Assembly: GCA_033026295.1 (NCBI GenBank)
Contig: CM065183.1
Location: forward strand, 3,286,001 to 3,350,000
Length of the DNA: 64,000 nucleotides
Reading direction: 5' to 3'
Origin: Channa striata
Taxonomy: Eukaryota; Chordata; Actinopteri; Anabantiformes; Channidae
Shown in pieces: positions 54,473 to 64,000 of this stretch. Each line of letters opens with the position of its first letter. The first letter of the stretch is position 1. A model generated the notes under the pieces. It was given only the letters and a program-made list of their open reading frames with translations, was not told where the DNA came from and did not search any database. Made by a program: the position numbers and the translations under genes.

Positions 54473-57400
54473 CGCAGGCACAGATGCACTTGACATTTGG
54501 GTCACTGACAAGACATCAGGTGAGGACAGAGGAACCCAGGTGACAAGGAGAAGCAGTGAACCTTCTCTGTGATATTGCCCCTGTGAGCCCAAGAACACAC
54601 ACGCTCACGCACACACACTTGTCTCCATGCTGTGTTTGCCCGTCAAGCAAACAGGAATAACAGTGCATGTTTCTCCACTCTGAAAGCCAGTGAAGGCCTC
54701 GCTATTCAGAGAATGGCCTTCCACAGCTCTCATCACAGCACTGTTGAATTTATTTTCCTGCTCGATATCACCGGCACTAAATACACCCACAGAAACGCTG
54801 CTGCAGATTCCGATGAAAGTCAGTGCTTCAGCAAACTTGTTGCTGGAATAACTTTTCATCCTTGGACGTCGGGAATGAACAGTGTGTGTCACATGGATAA
54901 GTGTCCTGTGGGCAGTGAACACCACATGTTACATGAAGGATTGTAAAACAGTGAGTTGCAAGACAGACACCGGTTGACTGACATCTTTTTTAGGTCTGCA
55001 GAACAAGGTTATTGTAGTCATTGTAAATTAATCCTTCAAGAGTAAAATCAAACTTGAAATTAACATTCCTATTTCAAACATGAGTCAAACTAAATAGAAA
55101 TAACAAAAAAAGTGGTCCATGATTCACTTCACTCGGTGTAACACATTAGGTTAGAAGTCAATAAGTAAAATATTGGTATGGACTAAAATAAAACCAGTAA
55201 TTTTTTTTTTGAAAAAATAAAACTGAAAGAAAAAAATTAACTAAACAAAATAAACATTTGAAGAGGATGAAGCAATAAAAACTAAAGCTAAAATTACGTA
55301 AACTGTAACAACACTGGTGCAGATGTTCAGACTATATTGCATAATTACATATTCCCACATACCCACATGAAGTAGAACTATGAAATCAGACTCTAAATTG
55401 TTAATGGATGTTTACAAGAAATACTTTTGGTGGTATTTTTCAATTCAAAGATGTTTGAAAAGTAGGATTTAAAAAAGTTCTTTTTAAAGATGACAACGAT
55501 AAATGTCAAAATAAAAATGAAAAAATCCAAAGGATCAGATTATGTTCTTGAAGAACCACCATCTATTTATTAATTATTTGTCAGCGCAACCAGAAACCAA
55601 ACAATCTGTGTTCTTTTCAAAGAGAGTGTTTTTATAAGAACCATCCTTTCTTTTTCGAAATGACCTGTATCTAGATAAATCAAATAACATTTATTGTTAA
55701 ATGCAGCTTTGCATGAATTCCTTTGAAATACTTGGATTTGTTCAGATAAAGAGAAATCATGTTTATATTTTTCTTAACTGTACATCTTCATGTGATGCTG
55801 TTGAAAGCGCAATGGCACAGCTGATATTAATGATGAATATACTAAAACACTGAATTCCGAATATATTCACAGTCTCATTTATCGATTTATCACAGTATCA
55901 AACCTAAATGTTAGTTATAGAACTAGTGTGGCAGATGAAATGACCCCTAGTTTAAAAGCGTTGCTGCCACAATGTAGAATTCCTCTCATTAAAGAGACCC
56001 CAAACAGTTGAATATGTACAGAATAGATCATTGGAGTTTATGGACTGTAATATTCCGTAGTGACTGTAACCAGCAGCTGGCACAACCAGTTATGTTATGT
56101 GTCCGATTTCATAAGGTTCACACAGTAGCTTCATGTCAAGCCACGGTGAACATAATGTTGGAGAAAACTCCAGAGACAACGTGTTTCGAATATTGTGGCC
56201 AGACTGGGGCACACATTTTAGGGCAAAGTTAATTCAAAATGATAAAGAATAAAACTCTAGTTTGCAGGTATAATAAAATGTGTATGAAAGTTCATGCAAA
56301 GTGCTTGTTGAGTGTAAGAACAGCCAAATATGTAACTGTATTTCAAATCAATAATCTGGAGGAGCTACAGATCCATGTCTTGCAGATAATCTGAGAGAGA
56401 AATACAATCCTACATGCAATGTGCCTGTTCATGGCGACCAGCTGCACAATTTGAGCTCTGTCTGTCGTCAGACCGCTGCTTCCTCGGGAGGCTGATGAAT
56501 GACGAAGACATTAGACGACGAGTACTCACGAGGACTTGCTAATCAGACTCCCGACCACCTGTATGCATGCGCTGCGTGTTTTTTTTTACCCTTTGTTCAG
56601 TTGTGGGAACTTGGCTGTGGAGTCGAGTGGTTAAAAGTCCAAACACAACCTGTGAGTCCTGTCAGTCCGATGGACCCACTCGAGTGATCTGCTCTGCTGT
56701 GTTTCCCTTCTGCTGATTAAACCTCACTATGAATATCATTTGTAAGCTCCCTTTGCCTCTTAACTTTAATGACATAATCTGCCTGTCTGCAACTGCTACA
56801 AAATTAATAACAATATTTTTAAATTTTGTTATTTCAGCCTCAGATTTGATCATTGCTCCTTATGCTGTAACGTCTATAGAAACTACAGTCACTCTGAAAG
56901 GGGCGTGACGGTTGGCGGCCAATCACTGTGTCTGCTGGTTCCCCCTTGAACCCATCTGTGAGACCTGATCCAGCTGAGAACTGCATCATGAGATGCCCGA
57001 CTCAAAGTGCAGACAGGAGGATGGTTTAGAGTGTCAAAGGCTGCAGACACATGCACTCAGCTCATCATATTATGTGTTTATTAATCCTGCTGTCATCTAT
57101 CAGATACATCTTCATAATCAGAAAACACTCGGTCCTAATGCAGTGGCAAACTATTTCATCATAACAGGTGCTCCTAAAAATGAGAAACTTTTCGTGGGCC
57201 TAATCGTCGAAGCCTACAGAGTTCGTTTACCCACAGCACTTATTCTTCTTACTTTCAATTACAGCCACGTGACAGATGTGCATATTTAATCCTGATTGTA
57301 TGTAATGAATGTTTAATGGAATATATGATCAAACATCATGTAAATGTGCATCCATTTTCTTTGCACCCTGTTGTTGGGGGGGGTAAGTTGATATTATCTT

Positions 57401-57548
57401 CCTTCAGACCCCCCAGAAATCTCTGTCTCTCTGGGTCTCTCTACAATGAATTAGTGTTACCTTCTGGCAAAAGCCACTCTGAGCTTCATTCATGGCTGTA
57501 ACAATCTACTCTCTGAGGTGTTTGCTCCTTTATCTGCTCAGGCCTCCG

Positions 57549-57554
<6 letters not shown>

Positions 57555-57582
<28 letters not shown>
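57555..57582. repeat. (TG)14 microsatellite
   Basis: Uninterrupted 28-nt TG tract. Confidence 0.95.
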
Positions 57583-60500
57583 ACTGCCTGCCTGCTATAA
57601 TAAGCCTCACTCTATGTCTCCCTCCCTCCTGCCTTCCAGTTCTACTTTCTGAGCGATGCGGGTGGAGGAGGAAGTGACCTATATAGGCTGCATCTCTCCC
57701 TCTCTCGTCTGCTCGAGCTTCCTGCATTTCTAGGATGTGTGATATGTCTGTGTGCGTGTGTGTGTGAGAGAGAGAGAGGAACAGAGACAGAGAGACATAG
57801 AGAGAGAATGAGTGCAGTGGAAGGCATGTATGAATAATTCAGCAGATGCCTCAACACGACTGCCTTCAATAAAACCATCCCCCTTAATGAGTCTTAATGA
57901 CAGCCACGGTGTGGAGACAATCAAAGGGTGTGTGTGAGTATGTGTGTGCGTGCATGTATCGCGTGGGTGGGTAGGAGCAGGGAACTCGGGTGCTAGGCTG
58001 GCTGGTGTGTGCATGTGTTGCAGTGAGCGCCGCTGCCACACGCTCTCGTGTGTGAGCCCGTGCAGGTACAGAGCCGAGCGCTGCCTTTGCCCCGGGCTCT
58101 GTCAAGGTTGCCCTGGGTAATACTACCTGAGACTTTGAAAAGAACATGAAAGCTGACTTCTCAGCAGGGGAGGTGAGAGGAGAAGCTTGCTGGGGTGGAG
58201 CAGCTGAGGAGAGGAGCAGCAGCATCCTTCCCTCCCATCGGCTCTTCGGTCTTGTTTGTGGGTTTGAACTCGGAAAATGACTTCATGCTTCTTCCTCCTC
58301 CTCCTCCTCTTAGCGTTCACAACATCTCTCTCCTTTTTTTCCCACGTTGACCACTTTATCGCGACGACTGGAGAACGCTCCTTTACTTGTTGCCTTTTAT
58401 TTTCTGGATTTCACAGCTGACATCAGCCAAGGCGTCCTCCATTTGTACTGAATGAATGTCTTAGGTGTGATGAACAGATGAATGGGGAAAGTTTGCTTTC
58501 TGACACTGAAGAAGCAGCGACAACTAAAGCCACATAGTAAAAAGAAACAAAAACCTATGACATGGCACAGAGAAAGATCTTTAGGGTGAGTTTTGAAGTC
58601 AACGTGGATATCCAATCTCCATCCATCCAATCCAAAGTTCTGATAACGTGTGCTGACGTGGGCATGGAAATCAGGGTCGGGGATTAGGGAAACCTGATAG
58701 GGAACAGATTTCTCTGCCATGTACTGTATCGGCGGAACCAGGTTTCTAATCAGCTTCCTCCAGCAGCACAGTTGCATAACAAAAGGCTGCAGAGAACGGG
58801 GAAAGGCTGAATGAGGGAGAGATCATTACCAGGGCAGTGCCACCTTGTTTTTAAATCAAAGTCTGCCTGAAAATGAAGCACAAAGTGTTTAATCTAGTCT
58901 AAATAAGTGGCTTTGATTCACACAGTTGGCACGGTGACACTCTGCCTCTCCATTCTGCAGACACGAACCCAGCATACAAAAACAGAATAGTCCATGTCTA
59001 CACGGTTCAAATCTGTGAGCCAGGCTTCCAGAAGAAGTCCAACATCATGCACACACAGACCTTCTCATCTTCAAAACATGTCAATCTTGCTTCTGTCATA
59101 TTTACTATAACTTGTAGATGTTGCTGCTTTATCAGAACTATGAAATGGAGGAGATTTACATAAGATTACCTATTGCACTATAATTATGGACTGATAACAA
59201 CTGATGGTACCCTATTATCAGTAACATATGGATTTTTAGGGCTCCACTGACAAATCTGTGAAGTGGAATAGAGTATGACTCTGGTGTGACTCTCACCAGC
59301 AAGATTAGCAGAGATGAAGGTGCGGAATATGTTTTTGCTTGGAGAATAATGTCCCTGTAAAATCAGTGAGTCTTGATGAAAATCAGCAATGAAAATTTCC
59401 CCTATTTAGCAGTAACTGCAGTGGTGCTGGGGGGCGGAAAAGAATGGGAACATATTATTTAGGTGTGCATAACATAGTTTTCAGATTCACACCTTACAGA
59501 AAAGTTTAAAAAGAAGAAATGATTTGTTGAAGTGATCCGTTACTGTGCAGTGTGTGCGGTTTAGCAGCATCTGGCAGTGAAGTTGCAGATTGCAACTGTC
59601 TGAATAGCCCCCACCCCCACCAGTTTCTTTCCAGGTGTGAGAGGGTCCACGATGTCCATCAGGCGCCATGTGGTAATACGTCAAGTGTCGATTCTACTTT
59701 AGACACTTTTATATTCAGAAGTTGAAATGAAATTGTCTCCTCTTCGTTCTTCTTCGTCTTCCGAGCATTGCCTTGGTCTCATCAAATTAAAGCTGCTCCT
59801 TCAACGAAGCCAGTGTTTGTCGGCTCTTGGCTAATGTAGAACATGTGTTCTACATGAAGGCTCATTCTGAAGAAATGCACAATGCAGTGCGCTGGAGGGT
59901 GTGTGTCATTGTTCTGTGCAGACTTGTAAAGACAGTGTCATGCCACTGAAATCTAAATTCAGTATTATCAACATTCTTTTCCATGTAATAAAATGACTGG
60001 GAAATAGACTGAGCCCCCACGCCCTCCACGCTGGGAGAATCAAGTCAGCAAAGTCAACATCCCTTGTGAGAATGTACAGTATGAAAATCAGCCCAAAAAG
60101 GACCCGTGAGTTTATCCAGCTGAGCGTTCCCTTTTCTTACAGATAAGTGGAGCAGCAGCCTGATATGAAATCAGCTTCAATCTCAAACTCATTTCCACTC
60201 AAAATATCACTTCCAGCCCTCTGACCCTGTGTTTTGTGTCTCTCCGTCCAGCTGCTGGAGACGGCGCCGTGCTGGCTGTTGTGTTCCACAAAGCCGCAGA
60301 TGACCCTGTCACCACTAGCCCGGCAGCAGATGTAGGGGCCGCGGCTGGCATGCCGGTGTCACTGCCCAAACAGCTGTGCCACCAGAGGTGGGTAGCCTCG
60401 CTGGCAGTGATGGATGACTCGGACAAGTTTTGCCATCTTCTCTAGACCACACAACTTCTGCACTCTGGAGTTCCACATCTCACATCAATTGAATGTACGG

Positions 60501-62349
60501 ATACAGGGATTTTTCATCCAAACTAGTCTGAAGTTCACTTGAATCAGAAGCCGCGGTGGGAGGGCGGGGTTTAAACTTGCCTGTAAATGTGCCACATATA
60601 TCATGGGAATTATGATGATAAATACATAATTATACATGTCTTTGAGACCATATAGCTTATATATTCCAAACTCAAAGCATTGCTTTTGGATGGCACAGCA
60701 TTATGAGGCTCCATCATGGACAGTTAATGTGCGTGTGTTACAGTACTGGATCTGTCCCGCTTGTCAAGAACTTTGTGTTTCCCGAATTTAATGTAACCAT
60801 GGGAGTAATATCACGGTCCAGCCCTCCAAAAAAGATGTTAAAATTAAAAGACACGCCAGCAGTTCAGGAAATATTTCATGTCTGTCAAAGTCAATAAAAA
60901 CTTTACTTTCACCAGATTTTTCTTTTTCTTTCACTAAAAACATTTCATTATCTTGAGTTTGGTGGGACTTTTTTCACTAGAACGTTTCATTTTCCAAAGA
61001 AAACAATAAGAAACAATGTCTCTCATCCCGACAGGTACATACAGACACAGGGTCAGCAACAAAAAAAGACATGTTTTTCTAAATTAATAGGAAACTGAGA
61101 AAAATCAAGCAGGGAAAATGTTATATAAGAACTAAATATTTTGTTTGTGATTTCATAAAATGTTTTTGATATTGCCGCAAACGTCAATTTAAAACAACTT
61201 ACATGAAACAAAAAAAAAACAACAAAAAGACCAAAAAAATGTACCACATGGCTGATTACAAGATTAAAGACGTGTGCTGCTAATTTCAGAAAAATACCTA
61301 CTTAGAAATCGTCGTCTATAATCTTTTCAAAGAAATCTGTCCGGGCTAAATTCATTCGTTGTAGAGTGTATTCAAAATAAATATTAAAAGCCAGTTATTT
61401 CATTTTTTTCTTCCTTTTTCTGCGATAGTGAACCAACATTTTTGTCTGTGAACCCTGACACTCATCTGCATTTTCAAATGCCACTTTTTTCACCAAACAA
61501 TAAAATGTCTTGAGTTAATTCAAACAATCAGCTTTTTGCTGCAGAAAAAAATTCTTGTGGGAGGAAGAATTTTTATGTTGCATTCAATGGGATGGAGTGA
61601 GAAAATCTTTTGTTTCCAAACACAGAGTTCAATGTCTAATTCTTCATCAAATCGACTAGACCAAGGTCAGGCTCCATCAGATGCACCCGGATATCAGCCT
61701 GCTCTGTGATCACTGCCATCAGGCTCCTGCTGCTGTTACACGCAGGCTCTGCATTGCTTCACAATGGAGATTTCCCGCCATTCTTGGAAACCTTGAAGTA
61801 TTTGTTGCTTTATTTGCCATAAGACTAATGTTACAAAAACACTATTAAAGTTCTGTTAGTGCACACTCACACTTTTTTAATGCCCAGCGTAAGCTACTGT
61901 ATTTATTTTCACTTTGTAATAATATACTGAACCACAGTATTTCAAAAAAATTAAATTTAGCTCGTCTTTTATTTCTATAACTACTAATTATTATTTTATT
62001 ATAACATTTTTCCTTTCTTTGCATGCACATTTATTGTGCTGTCTGGTCTTTAATGCAACATATTTCATAGCATGGTGGTGAAATTCATGTTTAAGTTGGC
62101 ACAGATAGAGGTCTTCATTTATGTGATTATGTTTGCACTAGTTTTAAATAGAAAAAGGCTAAATCAGATTTTTGTGTTTACAGGTCTGGAAATAGCTCAA
62201 CCTCCCAAACTAGTGTGGGGATTTTGGGACCTGACAGCTTAATAGAATGATTATTCAAATCTGGTTAATACTGGAAATTGGAAGCGCAAAGGGCTGAGGA
62301 GGTTTGCACTAAAACTGCTCTCAGAGGGGAGAAAGCAGGAAGCGTTGTT

Positions 62350-62660
62350 TCCATGTGCCATGTATCAACAAGATGCAAATGGAGCCAAAATGGAGGTCAG
62401 CAGTGCTCTTGTGGAGCTGTAATAGGGAGTGGAGTGAATACATATCTTTCATTTATCCAGTGATAGATGCAGCCACAAAGGAGAGCGATTTGAATAAAAT
62501 CTCATTCAGCCATTTGCCGTCTCTTCTATGCAAATTGCGTCGTCATAACGGCACGGCGGCAATTAGGCAACGGATGGCGGTGGTTGTGTTTCTCACGCCT
62601 TTTTGCACACACCTTCTGCTCCAACCTCGCTTCACACACAGCCTTGTGGGTAAGAGACAC
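62350..62660. other. Candidate conserved noncoding element with two octamer sites
   Basis: Two perfect ATGCAAAT octamers (62373-62380 and 62528-62535), CAATTAGGCAACGG and AATTGCGTCGTC lie within complex repeat-free sequence. Short frames across it are unconvincing as protein. Confidence 0.35.
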
Positions 62661-64000
62661 ATGGACTGAAGGAGAGAGAAAATCTTTATTATTTTTTTTT
62701 ATTGTATCGGTGGCTGAATAATTTGTACGCAGTTTCTCAGAAGCCCGTTTCCTCCTTCAGGAGTCCGTGTGAAGCAGTTGCTGCTAAGGGATCTGCACTT
62801 GCTGGAACAGAATTTGAGATCAGCACTAGACCACCTGAAGTGGTGCTTACACGTTTGGGCGGACATGACATTGTGTTGTATAGTTAAAGAGTTGCACTTG
62901 TGGAGAGCGTGTCCGCCAACGGATGCACGCTCAGGGAACGCCTGCCCTCCACAAGTACTGCACAGCAAAGCATTGGATTCCTCTCAGGGCTGAGCACCAA
63001 TTAGGATTTGTGAATGCAGTACAATTACAGTATGTCTGAAAGAAATGACGGAAACAACAACACACCCAGTTTTCTGTCTTTGACGACTTGTGTGGCGTTA
63101 TCACAGGTGACTGCAGATAAATGCCTTTACTGTACATCTGAATATGCAAGAATTGCCCCAGCTTTTCTATGATGGCTGAATTGTTAACCTAAGGTTCAAG
63201 GCTGTGCTCACTGGGTTGCCTGCATTGCACTGTATTTTATGCTTGTATTAAAAAAGGCAATGAACATGTCAACATCAATCCATCAATATGTCAACCCTTT
63301 CCACTGTTAAAAGGTTGCGGGACACTGGGGCCAATCCCAGCAGGGTACAGTTTAGACAGGTCACCAGCTCAACCACCTCAGGACCAACACAGAGAGACAT
63401 ACAGAAGGATTTGGAGTCACCAATAAGCCGAACATGCACGTCTTTGGACTGCGGAGGGAAACTGAAGAACATGGAAACTCCACACAGGAAGTGGAGTCGT
63501 GCTCCGTGCTGCTATTATTCACTGTCGCCCAAACACGTGTAAGTCTTCGCCTCTAGGTGCCACGAGTTGTCACTGATCCTCACGTCATTGTCGCCCACTG
63601 TGTTGAACTCTATAAGACAAAATTATTAATTGTCATGTCCAACACCCTTTTTCGGCACTGACAGTGTGTCTTCTGAGTTAATTGGCTTCCATTGAGCAGT
63701 TTGAACTCGGCACCACACCACGCTCTAAATCAAACACATGGACTCAGTAGGTGCAGGTAGATACTGGTCTGTGGTTCAGTTTTATCTTTTGATAACAATT
63801 AGTGGCTGCACAGAACTTAAAGGACGCCAACACTGCTTCCTTTTGGTTTTGGTTTCTGCAGTGCATGTACATAAATGCCACAAACCTCTGAATTACCTCA
63901 TTAAAATATCTCTTTAGTTGAGAAATGCCTCCAGATGACCTCACCTGGAGGAGACTTCATTTCAGATTATGTTATCATTCACACTCAGAGTTTCTGGTTT
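62661..64000. other. Intergenic DNA, right end of window
   Basis: It contains the dispersed repeat at 63310-63500 and otherwise unique AT-rich sequence. No gene was recognised. Confidence 0.65.
63310..63500 (+). repeat. Fragment of abundant fish dispersed repeat, second copy
   Basis: GGGGCCAATCCCAGCAGGGT, ACAGGTCACCAGCTCAACCA, GGACCAACACAGAGAGACAT, GAACATGCACGTCTTTGGAC and GAAACTCCACACAGGAAG are in the usual order of this repeat. It continues further than the copy at 4760. Confidence 0.65.

Larger units (their letters stand above)
52951..62349. other. Intergenic DNA with Tc1 remnant and scattered enhancer-like stretches
   Basis: AT-rich, apart from the Tc1 remnant, TG/CA tracts, and complex or GC-richer stretches at about 54650-54890, 57600-58320 and 60230-60440. 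55000-56300 is A-rich with nothing recognised; 60900-62100 is AT-rich with nothing recognised. Confidence 0.65.

Noticed and set aside
44702..64000. MYT1L coding exons
   Set aside because: I looked for the CCHHC zinc-finger signature (CPTPGCDGSGH-type) and acidic N-terminal runs on both strands and saw none. Only distal regulatory or noncoding sequence could belong to that gene here.

Overview
The window is nuclear DNA of a vertebrate, almost certainly a teleost fish. It shows spliced coding exons with GT/AG borders and vertebrate-type protein sequence, kilobase introns, very abundant (TG/CA)n microsatellites, Tc1/mariner elements, an RTE-type LINE and tRNA-like dispersed repeats of kinds common in teleosts. 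I saw no bacterial gene, tRNA or rRNA gene, or CRISPR array.

One gene is certain: EIPR1 (formerly TSSC1), a WD40 protein that binds the EARP and GARP vesicle-tethering complexes. Seven coding exons lie on the + strand (3156-3288, 6039-6195, 14028-14127, 22845-22981, 37549-37716, 40985-41152, 44527-44701). They join in frame to 345 codons plus TGA. The first ~42 codons (two exons in mammals, from memory) must lie upstream of base 1. If the N-terminus has the human length, the protein is 387 residues, the same as human.

Layout: 1-3155 is upstream intron. 3289-44526 holds six introns, rich in microsatellites and interspersed repeats. The 14.6-kb intron 22982-37548 carries a decayed antisense RTE LINE (30774-34265) with an imperfect ~15-bp target-site duplication, itself interrupted by an internally deleted Tc1 element (30928-31727). 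44702 to about 45,000-45,290 is the EIPR1 3' UTR. From there to 64,000 no convincing gene is visible. In mammals EIPR1 is followed by a long gene desert before MYT1L, so this stretch may be the fish counterpart. It contains a Tc1 transposase remnant (minus strand, 53467-53665), SINE/LINE-like debris, and several long complex stretches poor in simple repeats that are candidates for conserved enhancers (notably 50750-52950 and 62350-62660).

The most unusual observation is that the 100-bp exon at 14028-14127 sits between a (TG)17 tract ending 11 nt before it and a (CA)~16 tract starting 6 nt after it. These could pair in the pre-mRNA so that the loop is almost exactly the exon plus both splice sites. 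Several other EIPR1 acceptors are also UG-rich. I see no wholly new biological system here.
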